A stretch of 64,000 nucleotides of DNA from Aquila chrysaetos chrysaetos (GCF_900496995.4 NC_044009.1:52826505-52890504); one strand, 5' to 3'. Shown: positions 22,766 to 37,400, counted from the stretch's first letter. Notes: generated from the sequence alone by a model not told the origin. Program-made: numbers and translations.

Positions 22766-22783
22766 TTTTTTTTTTTTTTTTTT
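22766..22783 (+). repeat. T18 homopolymer
   Basis: Eighteen T followed by CCTTAG. It resembles a splice acceptor but has no convincing exon after it. Confidence 0.85.
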
Positions 22784-25700
22784 CCTTAGATCTCTTTGGA
22801 GATATAGAAGAGAAAAACGGTAGTGGTTTTAATCTGGAGCTCTGCAGGAGCTTTCCTTTTACCATATATAATCTGAATAACTGGTGATTCATCAGAAGTC
22901 ATGTCTTTGCAAAAAATACTTGTTCATGCTTAATCAAACAGAATACATTCTCCTTGAACGAGCCTTCTTGTGCTGATCTTGTGCTGTGTGTGCTAGCACA
23001 GGCGGACCTTGTACCATCAGTCTATACATCTAGTTCAATTTTTTCCATGAATAAGTATTGGAGGGCTAAGCACGAGCTAGTCATCTCTGGGGGAGTGACA
23101 TGTGCAATCATCCAGAAAACTCGGGAGCACTAAAACTTGATCTCTGATATAAATCTGCTCCGTGCCTCCAGGAAAGTCAACGTATCTAAGAAGAAAAACT
23201 ACGAATAGCTGGTTCCCCGCGAGCGTGCGAGCTACGTCCCTTCTGCCGCTGGAGCCATGGGGGTTTGGTTATGGGGGTGCCGGAGGGGCAGGATCTCCCC
23301 GGTGGGGCTGGAGGACAGTGTTAGCACACGTCGAGCCCTGGAAGATCGGAGCTGTTGCCCGAGCGCTGGTTGGAAACATGTGGGAGGTGAAGGGCTTGAA
23401 TTTTTCAGGGAGCAAATGCAATGTGGCTGCACGGGGTGTTTGCTTTCTCATGCTGCAGTGCTGGGCAGGGAATACTTCACTCCTGTAAACCCACCAGCAG
23501 GCAGGGATGTGGAGATGCTGCTTGCTAAATATAGACCCGAATTGCTCCTCTCTGAGAAATTCATGAACGAATAAGAAAACTCTACAGTGCTCAAATTGTG
23601 CTGTTTCTAGCCTGGTTTTTTTCAGTTAAGCATAAAATGGAGGTCTTCATTTTATTCTTGTCCTCTTACCATCACTGCCTCTCCTACTGTGTTGTATAAA
23701 TGATTTAGTGATTTTTGGTATTCCTGGATAGAAGAAAGCTTTGGCTACAATAGCCCTGGTATTGGAGTTGCAAGGATGCTGTTGTGGATCTGCGCTTAAA
23801 GACCTGTTTAACTCAGGTGCACGTATGGGTTATGCCAGGATCTGAATTTGAGCCCCCATCAATCTGAGGGACATTTTATTTGCCCAGATCTGGAAGTGGG
23901 GCACAGCATATCCTAAATAAGAAGGTTCCTCCAAAATAGTTTGAGCAAAGAATGAAAAAACTCATCTGAGGATGGCTAATTTGATCTTAATTCAGGAAAC
24001 ATTTTAATTGCTGATGCAATTGGAAGGACTGGTTTTGCCGTGTCCGTATTTTCTATAATGGCTCTTTCCATGGTAGCTCTGCTTGGGGTCGTCCCCAAAT
24101 CTCCGTTCAGTACCAAGCAGTTTTGCCCTGAGACGAGCAGCTCCTTGTGGGCCGAGTGCGGGTGGTGGTCCCCAAGGAGGAGACAGCTGTCTCAGAAGTT
24201 TCTGTCATTTGCGTTAAATGACTTTATTATCCTTTAACCCTGCCCAAATGAAGCCTGCAAAAGTGACACTTGCTAATACTGATCTAATTTAAATCCAGTT
24301 GGGCCAAGTTGCCAGTTCCTGTTGCTGCATTTGCGCAGAACAAGCACATCTGAGCAGCGTCAGGAGCAGCAGCGGGAAATCCCTGTGCCCGAGGGTCCGT
24401 GCTGTTAACCCCCGAATGGGGCTGCCTGAGGGGTTGGGAGGACTGGGCCTCTTTGGTCCTGGACCCCCCCTGACATCCCAGGGGTGGTCAGTATAAAGGA
24501 CGGAGGGGTTCATTTCTGAGTGGCAGTGCTGCAGCAGGGACCAGGCTGGGGCTTCCAGCAAGGCTGTCGCCTTCAGTGGGATTTAATGGGAAATAAATGG
24601 AAAATCTTCCATTTTCTATTGGTGGAGGAAATGTATTCCTACTTCCAAGAGCTGCACTTTTCAGCCATTTCCTCATATATTGCATCTTTCTCATTTTTTC
24701 CCTCTAGTTTGTTGATATTATTGTAAAATAAATTTTAAAAACTGTATTGTTGCAGGCAGTCCAGTGTTCTACTCAGCAGCCCCGTTCCTCTGGCTTAGAA
24801 GGAAACTAAGTCCATTTGACCTGATTTGCTCTGACAAACCCATTTTCGCCCTTGCTTGCAACCTTGCTATCTTCTAGCTGATGAAAATTGTTTGATTACT
24901 TTGTGCGGTGTTTTCCCGTGATTTGAAGTTAGCCTGGTAGGGTGTAATTACCTGTCCCTTGCCTGGCCTCTGGATCTGCGTGCTGCTGTGCTGCTCTGTG
25001 CAAATGAAGGGCGGTGGGTGTGTCGCGCACCGTCTGCTTCTGCGGCAGCAGAGGAGCGATGGGGTGGCAAATCAGCAAACAGATTTTATCATATCAAGGG
25101 GTGAAAAGCAAAGCTGGAAATACTGATAGTTCCTGGGAAAGGCTTGCAGCTGGTAGCCAGCTCAGTGAAGCCCTTCTAGCTTGACTTCAGTTTGTAAACC
25201 GGGATTAATTAGTATTGCATTGATGCAAAACAAGGGGTTAGAGCAGTTTGTACTTTGTCATGTTCCTTTCTTTCACATAATCAGAAGTGTTCTTATTTTC
25301 AGAGTTAAAAAAATCCCTTGCACCTTTTCATTACTTGGAAATTCTGGAGAGTCATTGCTGAGCATCAGCACCCTTCAGTCTTCAGATGGCTTTTCTTGCT
25401 ATTAAATCTTGTTTGTTACAAACCCAAAGGTTTTTACTCTTTTGCCTGAGAATTCAGCTATGAAGACACGGCATGCTTGTTACCGAGCTCTCCCTAGCTA
25501 GACCTAGTAATGAAATCCTAAGCCATTCACATAAATAAGCACAAAACTGTTGTTATCCTACTGTACAGTGAGCTCTTAGAACTATCCTTAGGAGCAAGGG
25601 GCTGCCTCAGGAGTGGTCTGTAAAGTGACAGCAATCAGATGAACCATTTCTTACCTTTTCTGTTCAGATGCATTTTTTCCCTGTAGATCAAGGCTCGTGA

Positions 25701-26365
25701 TTTGCTGTAATCTTTGCAAGTATAGCTACTGCAGCTTACAATTTAGATCCTTCTGTTTGTCATAGTATATACACACAAATTTTAAGTAAACTGTCCTAAT
25801 TCAGAAGGGCATGGAGCAGGGGAGGCCATACCGTGTGTCAGTCCCCCAGCCCCTTGGCATACAGCTATACTATCGTATTATTAGTAGGATTTTCCTAAAT
25901 TCTGCACTTGTACAATGATGAGGAATGATCTGCCCAGGGATATCATGGGAGGGTTTGTGTGTCTGCATTGCACGGAGTTTCCTTGGGGTTTTCTCAGCCA
26001 ACGAGCACTTTTATCAATCAGGTAGCAGTTTTCTTCTAAGGGTGTTAGGGGTACATGATGGTGGGAAGGAGGAAGGAGGGAGCCTGACCTTCCAACATTT
26101 CCTACATTTATGTGATTTCTTGTGAGGTTCACTATGGATTGATGCCAGGAAGAGTGATAGTGCCAATTTCACTTTAATACTAATGAAAAACTTCAAAAAT
26201 ACCCTTTAGGAGGTTCCAGGATGCATCTGAAGCGTCAAAGATTTCCATGTGTTCCCAAGAAGAAAATAAGTGCTCATTCTCTCTCTGCTTTGGTTATTAA
26301 CAAAGACTTTCCATTCCCTTTAACTTTTGCATAATCACTTATGTGGGCTTTTTAAACTTGTTTTT

Positions 26366-26401
26366 TAAATTTGTTAAAAATTTTAAACTTGTTAAAAATT
26401 T
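26366..26401 (+). repeat. AT-rich tandem repeat, 18 bp x 2
   Basis: TAAATTTGTTAAAAATTT (26366-26383) is followed directly by TAAACTTGTTAAAAATTT (26384-26401), with a partial related unit just upstream. Confidence 0.8.
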
Positions 26402-26806
26402 TATAGGTATTTTATTCTATATTGAAATTACTATGGTGACAATATTTCACAACCCCTCCCAATGCTGTTGATGACATGGAGGCACTAGGATGAGTTTCAA
26501 CTCTTTTAAGAGAGTCTCTTGCTGCTTCTTTATGCTTATCAGGTCAATTTTGTTGCTTGATACTGGGCCAGATCGTAGGGTGATAATGTAGTATAATAAA
26601 TATACTATTTAAGTATATATAAGTAACATATGTATAAGTATATAAGCATGGTAAATTCAATCCTTTAGAGGTGTAGAGGAGGTGGACACCTCTGGCTGAT
26701 GTACAAAGCTGTGGTCCCAAGCATATAGTGTATTTAGTGTATTTGATGTTGGCAGGGTGCAAAGGGATGCCATGTCCTCGTGGCAGGCTTTTAGCTGCTG
26801 GCGTGA

Positions 26807-26829
26807 GTGTGTGTGTGTGTGTGTGTGTG
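26807..26829 (+). repeat. GT microsatellite (about 11.5 units)
   Basis: Uninterrupted GT repeat, continuing as CATGCATGTGTG. Likely length-polymorphic. Confidence 0.95.
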
Positions 26830-29800
26830 CATGCATGTGTGCCATGGGAGCAAAGAGTACGTGGAGGTGGAGGAGCAGACCTGTACGGCCTCTCACCAAA
26901 AAGATGCTGCTTTTATTTATGTCAAGGATGTGAGTTGAAATCTGGAGTGCAGAGGAAACCTGTACTGTTAAAGATCTCCTGGTTAACCACCATGGTAGAA
27001 GGCTCTTGTGAAGATCTGTTTCTTTCATTAGGTACAGAAATGCATTTTCTTTCTTATTTTCCATTGCTGTAGCCAAGTCCCTGAAAACGCATCCTGTTTT
27101 AAGTTTTTTCTCATAGTGAAACCTTGATATTGAAACTATACTAACTCACAAAAGTGTCAGGAAAGAGAAAAAAGGAGGTTTTTTCCCCCACTGTTTCAAA
27201 TGTTGCACACATGCCGGTCCTGTCCGCACATGCACCGTGCCACGGGTGGGTGATGTTTCTGTTTGCTAGGACAGGGACTGCCATTTATCTGGGAGCCCTT
27301 TGCACCCAGGCAAACTGGGCATTTCTCGTAACGGCACCGACAGTCAAAATCAGGCCATGCCTTTGAGGCAGGGAAGGAGTGCCGTGAAATACCTGAAGTT
27401 ATTACTTTTTTCTGAAGGACCACCCAGCTATTCATATTTTCACTGTAGGTGGCATGTCTTAGTATGGTTGGGAAGGCATCAAATAAAGTCTTAAGACATC
27501 AGCAAAGGCTTTAAAATAACTCATTTGCACACCAGTGAGAATTTAGCTTCCAGGACTAAGTAGGAAAAAGATTTGTGGTACCAACAGAAGACAATTGTGT
27601 AGCAGATTGTTAAAAAAGACATGTCTCCAAGCGTATTGATAATGTACCTTGCATAAAGCATTCAATGATATATTCTGTATATGTATCTTAATTTCTGCTT
27701 TAGGTAGAGAGAGGTTATTTGATGGGAAAATACATGGTCAGTATCTAGAATTTGTTTCATTCTGGGGAAAAAAAAAGAAATAAGTAGCTGCATTTCACCC
27801 TTTTTAAACTCAGCCTAAGCTTCTCCCAACTTGGGCTCCTAAATGAAGTGCAGCAAAAAGGGGACGTGGGTTTTGCCCTGCAGGGCTGTGACCTTCCCAG
27901 TGGGAAGGATGGAGGGAAGAGTCCTCTGAGATGAGGGAGGAGGGGAGGGAGGGCCGGCAGGACCGTTTGAGAAGGCAAACAATTAAATTAAACCCATTAA
28001 ACTTAGTTTAGATAAAGAATTGTCTGCTGACTCTGTTTCTTGTTGGGCTGCATTTTATTAATCATGGACTTGCTTGTCTTCATTGCTCCTGAGAACTCAG
28101 TCTGTATAGCCTGGCGTTTCCCTGGATTTGTAGCTGCTGGGGAGCTGCCCGGGAGGACAGTGGGGTTCGGGTCATCCTGAATCCTACGATGCCTTTGCTG
28201 GGACAGTCCTAGCGAGGAGGCTGGGGCATCCCCTGGGTGTGACCACAGACCAGATGGATGTCCCATTGCCCATTTGTCTCTGTCATCAGAGCTGAAATGA
28301 GTCCCTACAGCTGCCCTGTTAGAAAAAGAATGTGCTTCTCTTTGGGAAGGAAGACAGGACCTGCAAGCGAGAGATGAAATCTGCATCCTACACGTCCTGT
28401 ATGGATGTTGGAATTCAATTTGGAAACTATTTCAGTGTTGGAAATCAAGGGCACAGGTCATGGGACTCACAGAATTAAAAATATGTCTTTGAGATACTTA
28501 GCTGGAAAAGAAAAAAATAATGAGCCAGCAAGCATTTCCTGATCACTGCGCCATTTCAGAAAACAAGTACTTTGTGTTTGTCACAAAATTTCTGTCTTCT
28601 AGGTTGAGATTGAGATTGCAATTATTTTTTTATATTTAACAGTCTTACTGAGTCAGTTGTAAAATTTCCAAAGCCCGGTTGGACAAGGAGGGAGGTTTCC
28701 TTCTAGTCCCCAGGACCCGCAAAAGCCAAGCCTTGTGGGGAAGGTTCGGCGTGAGCAGCATGCTGCAGCATCTGCCTGATGGGGAGTGCCGTTGTCCTGA
28801 ACACAGTGTGTGTTTTTTCTGCTTTAATGCACAATGTTGTTCTTCACCATTAAGTACCTTCTCCAAGAAGAGAGCTTGGTTGTGTTTGTGGTTGGTATTT
28901 ATACATCTGCTGGTTTGGTACCCCTTTAGAAGTATCCCAGAGCATCCATCTTCTGCTACGCATGGTTTTCAAACACCAAATACTGTCTTTTTAACTTAAT
29001 ACTGAATGGGCAGTAGTGTGCTAACTTCTCCCCCAGTTCTGTGTTGTCTGAGATACCAGCTCACACAGCGAGTCAAGCAAAGGAAACATTTTACCTTGTC
29101 ACACTAATGTCCTCATTTTAAGAATCTGATGTTAATAAATATTTTCTGCATCCTGTGAACGCGAGCACCCATACCCTCTTTGTTTACATGTAAACTAATG
29201 CGTCCCACAGGAGAGGAAGAACAGCAAACCCTTCCTATTCTGAAAATACGCTTATGGCATGGAAATAGAGTTGCAGAGAAACACTGGCATGAATTTTCCT
29301 CATGCTGTGTGCAGGGCAGAGCATATGCATCCTATACTTGCACCAGTGGATGGCTTCCTGGGATGGAGAGCAGCGTTCGAGCGCATTTCCCCAGACGTGC
29401 ATCCACTGAGGCAGGGGATGTGCAGCCGGGTTGGTTCCTCGGGGCGCGTCCACGGCTCCTTCTGCAATTCTTGCCCCGTGTCTCTTGCAGTGCCGAGGCT
29501 CCTCGAGCAGAAAGGCAGCCGGACACTGCTCGGAGCAGCGGGGGGAGGTTTTCCATGCGTGTTTTGCTCTTTTTAAAATCATCTTAAATGTTCCTGGGGT
29601 GGCGGGCACAATCTGTATCGCAATTTGCTGAGGTTTTTTCATCCTGAAATCTGCAGAAGGCTGGGGAGCAAGGGCAAATTTAGGTTGGGCTCAAAAAATG
29701 AACTTAACGTAAATGCGGTGATTAAAAGACAAATACGTGTTAGTCAAATTGTAGAATATTCATTTTTCTGCCTTTACGTGAAATAGAAATAATAAAAAAC

Positions 29801-31488
29801 CTAAATCTAAGAAGGAAGTTTTATAGCAAATGACTAAATCATTGTTCATTGAAATAGGAAGTGCACTTTTCTGTTTTAATAGTGCACCTTTAGGCAACTG
29901 GTTTGAAACCATTTGCAATTTGTCCGCCCAGCTGGCACATTGGACTGGTCCTAACATTTTGCACTGTTTCCCAGTGCTTATTCTGTGCTTTTTGACTGCA
30001 AGCCAGTAAAAGCCTGTCAAAAAGCAGTCTGTTCTGGTTTGCTTTGCTTAGCCCAGATGTAGAGTAGGTGTGTAGTTGTCTTGTTCTTCACCCCATTGCA
30101 GAGCTGGGTCTGTCTGGGCAGGGTGATTGCTGCTGCTGGCACTTGGGGGAGTTTATTGCCGCTGATGCTCGGGGGCAGAGCAGGGACTCAGGGTGGTCCT
30201 GAATGCCCATCAAGGTTTAGGATGTGTGGTCAGATGGAGGCATATTACCATTTATAGTGGGGTCATATTTACAAGAGTGTGTTTATTAAAAAGAAGAGGA
30301 AAATGTAATTCAATGGGGTTAGGAGAACATAATAAAGTGGATGTTTGGGACGAGAAGCGAGGTCACTTTCTGCACGCTGCTGAATATTTTAATATAGCTG
30401 TGAATTATTTACTCATAGTTTTAGATACTCATTAAAAGTACTGTGTTTAGTGAACTTCATTATTAAACCTATTCTAATGTTTTGTGTCCCACATCACATA
30501 CCTGTCATTTGATGCGTAACAGTTGCACTTACCTGGAGTTATGGTCTATTATTGCATTTTTTGTTTGTTTGCTTGCTTTGTGTGAAAAAAAAGACTCCAG
30601 AACAGATCTCCAAGTGTGTTTTCTGTTTGGAGAACAGCTCTCCAAAATCCCAAGCCCGCTTTTAGAGCCGCTATCCCACCTCTCCTGGGACGCAGGGTCT
30701 GTTACAGCCGTTAGCTTTAATGCCATAATTATCTCTGCCTGACCTGTGTGAGGATCAGGCTCAATCTCCCGTGCCCGTGTGTTTCCGATGGTTTGGTGTG
30801 GCTGTGGCAGCTGATGATGGGGCTCCTTGTCCCTGTGTAACCCCTCGTACTGGGCAGAGGCTGTTAGGTGCTGGTCCTCACATCCCGCCCATGGTTCTGC
30901 ACCAGGACCCACGCAAAGTCTCCTTTCCTAAAGCAACGCCTTGTGGAAACGAGCCTGAACATTCCTTGTCCTCTTGGCTTTGGCATCTGAGTCCAAGTAC
31001 ATAAAAGAAGACGTATCCGCTTTCTTTTTTTAAAGCCATCAGCTTTGGCAGCAAGACAAAACCTGTCAGTGTCCTCATCGCAGCGAGTGGTGCACGTTTT
31101 TCTCTGTTTCTCTCCAAACCTTGGTGGGGAAAAAAAGGAAATATCTTCAGTTTCGGGGCATGCAGCTCACTCGATGTTTCGAAAAGGAAATCCCCAAGCC
31201 CAGTGCTTGTGAGATGGCTCACGGCAGCTGTGCGTCATGTCAGCCCTGGGGATGCTCAGGGTTTGGGTCAGAGCTCGAAGTGTCATTAAATGTGTTTTTT
31301 CCTTCAGACCTGGAAGAAGTGGTGAATTGGAGTAGGCGATGCAAGCTGCCACGTTCTGTGGCAAGGGTATTTGCAGTCCTACCTACGTGGAGGATTGTGC
31401 TTGACTGAAAGTAGAGCCCCTTGGTAATACTGAAAGCTTAGTAAGCATTACGTTCTTTACATTTATAAATACCCATGTGGCCTTTCCT

Positions 31489-31655
31489 TTTACAGTTTCA
31501 TATGTGGTGTTCTTGATTTTTACATAGCTGGGTGTGGGGCAGAAATGCGTTTACTTTCGTTTTACAGCTTTTTCTTTTTTTTTTTCTTTTGTTTTACAGT
31601 TTAATATACGTTGTTCTTGATTTTTGCATAGCTGAGTGGGGGGCAGAAATGTTTT
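31489..31655 (+). repeat. Direct duplication with 104-bp period
   Basis: A segment of about 63 bp containing TTCTTGATTTTTACATAGCT and GGGGCAGAAATG (31489-31551) recurs 104 bp downstream (31593-31655) with several substitutions. The copies are separated by a T/C-rich spacer that includes a third partial GTTTTACAG. Confidence 0.85.
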
Positions 31656-34316
31656 TTTCCTGCACTCCATCACACTTCTGTAATCAGGAGGGAGCAGGCT
31701 TTCCTTGGAAGGTCTGCTGAAAAAACACCTTTGTGTCAGTGGTTGATGTCTCTCTCCCAGGCTGAGATGGGGTCTCTGGTCCCCATGGTGCTGGGGGGGC
31801 TGGGGCTCCTCTGCTGTAAAAAGACTATTTTCTCTATTATATTGAAGTCTTAGCCATTAATTTTATGTAGCAACTTCTTTCCTCTCCTTAGTTAACATAG
31901 CGTAGCAACTGGCAATGCAGACTTTCCCTGGATGGTTACACTCATTAAATTATTAATGACATTGTCAGTATTTTTTGTCAGCAGCCAATTGATACCTCTT
32001 AAGTATTATTTATTTATCTATTGTTTAAATAATATTCAGCAGGGTACCTGCCTCGGGCAGATGTTCTGTGTGCTTAAAACCTGGAAGACATGCCCAGCTG
32101 TCTTCTCCATGGATACCTGTTACTTGTCCTGGATACATTTATGCTCACTATTCTTTATTTAGAGCACTGCACAATTGTGACTTTTTACTAAATATTTCAG
32201 CTCCCAGCCGCTCCCTCCCAGGTGGTTCCTCACACACTCCCTCACCTGAGGGATCATGAATTACAATCCAAGAAAAAAGCATGTTAAATACCCCAGAAAC
32301 CTCTCCCATCAGCATTCTGCAAGCCAGAGACGAGGCCCCTTCTAATATCATTTCTGCATTCAGAGTGCTGAAGGACACTTGTTTTTTTCTAAAGAGCTTA
32401 TCTAGGGTTTGCTTGCTCTGAATTAACGTGATTTACTGGGCTGTTGAGGTGGGCTGAGATGCGGCTGGGACATGTGCTGCTTGGGGAAGGCAGTGTTGGA
32501 GAGCCCACCTGGGCGGTCGTGTGCCAAGGGCTTTTTCTGCTTACAACTACAAATACTAGTTACGGCAAAGCTCTCCCCATCTGAAACCTGCGTGCTGGAT
32601 TTGTCGTCGGTGTGGAGATTGCTTGTCAAGCCAAAACTCGTAATCGCCAAGCAAAAGGTGTGTTTAGATGAAATGTTAGAGCCACACTAAAAGAAGAAGC
32701 AGTGCCCCGGTTCTGTGGAAAATGGGAGTGTCCAGGCACGGGGGGATGCCGTGCCCCCAGCATCTCTCGCTGGTGCGCTAAATGGGGTTATTTTGAGTGA
32801 CCGTAGTTTTCACGTTCTTCCCCAAAACTTCTCTGCGAAGGCTTGCTTGCATGGGGACCAGCACGGGGAGCCCTTGGAAGGCTGGCAGGTAGTGAAAGCA
32901 AACTGCAGCCATTCCCTGAGGTGGAAAACTGGTTGAACCCAAATATTGCATTTCCAAATGGCTGAAATGGCTTTCGCAGTGCAATTACGGTAATCCCTGA
33001 GCGGCAATGCTTGATGTACGTTTTTGAAAAAGACTTAATTGGCATGTAATCCCAACTTCTTCCTTGTGATTAACTTCTTTGTTTCTTTTGACTTTTGGAA
33101 GTTTTGAAACGTGAGGGACTCTTTGGTGAGCGTGCGGGGAACAGGCTGCACTGGCCTGAGCGAGGGGCTTTCTGTGCAGTGGCAAGCGGACCCTTATAGC
33201 TGAGCATCAGTTATATCCCAAAGCAAATCAAGCAAAGCAATCCTACCCGAGCAAATAACGCCAGCCTCCAACTCCTCCCAGCAATCCATAACTGGGTCAC
33301 AAAACCTGGGGGTTCATCTACGAAGGAAGAACCTCAGCAAGGGTTCGTTCTTTCGCCCACAGATGGAGGGATAATTTGCAGCCTGCTGCTGCTGCTTTGT
33401 ACTAGCTGTGGGGCTCGCACATAAAATAGTTGTACTTTCTGTTTAAAGACTTGTTATGTGTCTGCTTTTTTTTTGCTGAGCCAAGGTGAGATTTAAGCTA
33501 AAGAGGACAGCTGTTTTAGCTGCGTGTGTTAACAAAATCAAACCTTCACTAAGTGCTACTTTTAACTAACTAGATTATGATAAAATTGTTTGGCAGGAAG
33601 AAGGGGAAGAAGCCTGTCGTGGGTAAGATGCTGGGAAGTTTCAGGAGAGCACTGGGGAGAGTCATCCTAAATGTAATCAGGAGCTCCTGGATTTTACGGA
33701 GGGGAAAACCATGCTTGGGCTGAAAACAGCCCCGAAGCTTTTCCAGCACGGGGGGGACAGCATCCGCGGGCTGGGTTTGGGGGAGAGGAGAGCGGTTGGC
33801 AGGCACTGTGCTTGCGGGGCGCAGGCTGGGAGGCAGCTCAGGACAGGCTGTAACACCCTCCCTTGCGGGGGCTGTTCCTCCTGCCTCCCTTCCCTGCCCG
33901 TTTGTGGTGGCTTTGAGGTGGCTGGAGAGAGCAGCTAGAGAAGCAAGCGGTGAGGAGGACAGCCTGTGTGCCCCCCCCGGGATGGGGCATCCTGCCGGCT
34001 GGACCGCCAGCTGCATCCCTGCTTCCCTGTGGGCACAATGCTCCGGGGGCTGGTGGGACGGAGCCCAGCTCCAGCCTGCCTGCTGGCTCTCCAAATGCAG
34101 GGGCCATCCTACCTTATGGAGACATGGTTTGACTAAGTTATTTGAGACTGATCTGGTATTGGAAGCATCCAGTAAAGATTATTATCTTGGCTTGTTATAC
34201 TGAATTAATCTTGAAGTCAAAAATAAACCCATTAGCGGCTTGCTTCAAACATTAATGCATTATTGTTAAATGGCAAACTATGGCTGCAGAAAAAGTTTAT
34301 TAAAAAAAAAGTCAAA

Positions 34317-34452
34317 GAGAATCGTAGGATCATAGAATCCTAGAATGGTTTGGGTTGGAAGGGACCTTAAAGATCATCTAGTTCCAACCCCCCTGCCATG
34401 GGCAGGGACACCTTCCACTAGACCAGGTTGCTCAAAGTTGGCCTTGAAAGGA
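34317..34452 (-). mobile_element. CR1 LINE 3'-end fragment (5'-truncated, internally deleted)
   Basis: GGATCATAGAATCCTAGAAT followed by GGTTTGGGTTGGAAGGGACC, AGATCATCTAGTTCCAACCC and CACCTTCCACTAGACCAGG match the complement of the CR1 3' end, very similar to the copy at 53617. After GCTCAAAG the CCCCATGCAACC block present in that copy is missing, and the sequence jumps to TTGGCCTTGAA before similarity ends. Non-coding. Confidence 0.93.
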
Positions 34453-37400
34453 AGGTGAAAAACAGGCATCTGATATTGCGCCCACAATTCTCCATCCTTT
34501 TCTGTTCTGCTTGTACAAAATTTCCAGCTACACTAGAAATAAAGGAGGTACTGAGAAAACTTGCCTGTATAGGTATCTGCAGTGGCTGCAGAACTGAGCA
34601 CTTTTGATCTGACCTGCTGCTGGCATCTCACCTGACAGTGAGTAAAAGAGTTCAGGTAGGCTGGATTCATGGAGGTGCAAAGAACTTTTTGATCCGTGCA
34701 TGTCATCACAGCATCGGTAGAAGATGCTGGGGATCCTGGGAACAGCTGCCTCCTCCAGTTGCATTATTTATTACAGGTTCATTGTCTCTTTTTTCTTACT
34801 TATTAACTCTGTGTAGGTCTTCAACATATTACTTGTGCAGTAGATGAATAAATCATAAAACTCACTGCATAGCAAACTCAACCCTTCTGGTTTGAGTAAA
34901 GGTGTATAAACCCTGGCTATTTCAGACTGAACCTGGGTAAGTTGATGTGAAGGGTGGTAGGAGATGGTCACCAAGATCAAGGCGTTTGGTCAGGGTGTCC
35001 AGGTGCCTCCAGCAGCTGTGCTGGGGGGGCATGCTGCCACGGAGAGGGGGCAGCTGGGTGGGACCGAAAGCACCCACGGAGGAGGGCTGGCGGCGTGCCG
35101 GTCCCCACCGGTGTCAGACCTTCCCCCCGCCACGCGCCGTGGACCCGAGAGTGCCGGGGTACGGCATGGCCGTGGGGAAGGGAGTGCTGCACACCAGGCT
35201 GCCAGCCCTGACTTTCAGAGGATGGTCACGCCAAACGCCAAAAAGTACATTGTTTTTTTCCCCTTATTTCAGTAAATTCTCATTTTCTGAATCAAGGTTA
35301 GGAACTTCTATTCTTGTTGGGAGATCTGCGTCCTCACTGATTGCCTGCCTCCCTGATAGGGTCAGAAGTGTACTTTAGCTGTAATTCTCTGCTTCCAGTT
35401 ATTTATAACTTTCCAGTCAATTAACTTCTAAGACTGGAATTTTTCATGCTTGGTCTTCGCTTGGAGGAAAATATATTTTGGCAAGTTGGTAGACAAAAAA
35501 ATATTTGCATCTTGTGGATTATACATTCATGGTACACAGCTGCACGTTCCTGGCCGGTACAGACGGCTCTTTTGGTAGGCAAGGAGCAGAAATGCAGCAA
35601 AAGAGGTAGAATTAACATTGCTAAAAGAATTTTTTTTTCTTAATCTGACCTGATTTCAATCTCCTGTCATGTATGACTTGCTAAAGAGTTTCTAAATTGC
35701 CTGAGGATCCCTAAATACTGAAAGGCATTTCATATCATGAAGCACAATTTCCAATATATTTCTGTGGAAAGATGTTTAGGAGCTCACAGAATTCACCTCC
35801 GAAGTTCCAGAAAGTTTCAATTTTCTTGAAAAAAATTGTCTGATATCTAACAATTAATTTCTTAGTGAAAGTTAGGAAGAGCCTTGCTTGTTGTTTGATA
35901 TTCAGTGTCCACAGTGTAGATGCTTTTTGATAGGATTTCTTGTTTTGGATTGCTTACGTAAAGAAAATATAACGTGGCACCTTTGTGTGCCCTGCTCAGG
36001 TGATGGTGCACATTGCTGCTGGCCAGTTATTTATTAAGGGGCTTTATGCAATATATTGATTTTTGAGAGATAAATATGCAATGTGCCAAGCCATTGCCAA
36101 GGTGATGCATGATTGTAGGGGCTTCGGAGGGGTCTTTGATCATCATACTGTAACTGCTGCTGCATTCAAAAATATCGATAAATACAGTAATCGGGTAACT
36201 GATGTGCTGTTAGATGCCTGATCTGATTTTTCCTGCTAAATACAGCCATTGGAAGAGTTATGACTTGCCTTTACTATTTCCTATCTGCTTGTTTGAGGTC
36301 CGTGGTGGTATCACAGGAGCAGCTTTCACTGGCAGTGCTATCCAGCAGCGGCTGCGGGGAGGAGGGAGCATCCCTGCTGCCTGCAACGCAGGCAGCCCCC
36401 ATGTAGCTCCGGGATGGTTTATCACAAAGGTATTAAACTGCTCTTGTAGTTTATTAACAAAGGTCAGCATTTATTGGGGAGTTTGGGAATTCAGTTTGGA
36501 TCTGATCATCATGGCTGAAATACTTCCTCACATGTATGGCTTATTTAATTGGCAGCTCCTGCACACTTTTTCCAGCGATGCTCTTTGTAGATGCCGTACC
36601 TTGGGGTGCCAATGGCATGTTCTTCTTCAGGCCCTGGCCTTCCTTGAGACCCAAAATGGGAATCATGGGAAGAACCGTGGGGATTATTTTCTACCTCGTG
36701 GCAGTGGGGAGGCAGTCTGGGTACAAACCCCAGCTGTCCACTGGAACGGACACTGCTCCAGCACAGTGATTTGGCACTAAAATATTGCAAAACAGAGAAA
36801 AAGTCAGCATTTGGGGTTTTCCCCCAACCAGTCCTTTACAGTATGTACTATTTTCATTTATTTCTTTTTATCAGCCCTCACAAATGTCATTGTCCAGAAC
36901 TCCTCGGCCGGTCTGTACTGTGAAGCCTTGGGATTGATGTTACTGAGTTTTTCTTTGCAAGGAGTGCCTGGACTTAATGCTTAAACTGTCGCTAGCTGTG
37001 CTTGGACACATGATAACCAGACACGTCATTGGTATTTTGTGTGTCAGGTACTGCTACAGTCATGTAAGCACACAAAATTCATTGCCAAGGTCTTAGCATC
37101 CTCGTCACATAGCGGTTCCTTGAATCTTTGCCATTTGTGACAAAACCTGAGCACAAAGAATCCTTCTAGGAAAGAAATGAAATAAATCTCTAACAACAGA
37201 AAGAATTTTAACACAATGCGTTGGGCACATGCGTAAAGCAAATCCTGAAGCTGAATAAACAGCGGATGATTTCCAGCCAGGACTGCGTCCTGTCTGCCAC
37301 AGCCTCACACAGATAACACGCTGAACCAGCTCTAATCCCACAATCAATAAATCTCCGGATAAATAGACTTCATAGACCATTTTACTGTCTGGTGGTGGAA

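Larger units (their letters stand above)
22158..34316. other. Intron 2 block with no further genes
   Basis: About 12 kb of intronic sequence. It includes a T18 run (22766-22783), an 18-bp AT repeat (26366-26401), AT-rich sequence at about 26580-26650, a GT microsatellite (26807-26829) and a 104-bp-period duplication (31489-31655), each listed separately. No coding gene, RNA gene or additional transposon recognised. Confidence 0.55.

Noticed and set aside
22766..22890. T18-CCTTAG followed by a short open frame, exon-like
   Set aside because: The frame is about 30 codons, there is no good donor, and T-runs commonly mimic acceptors.
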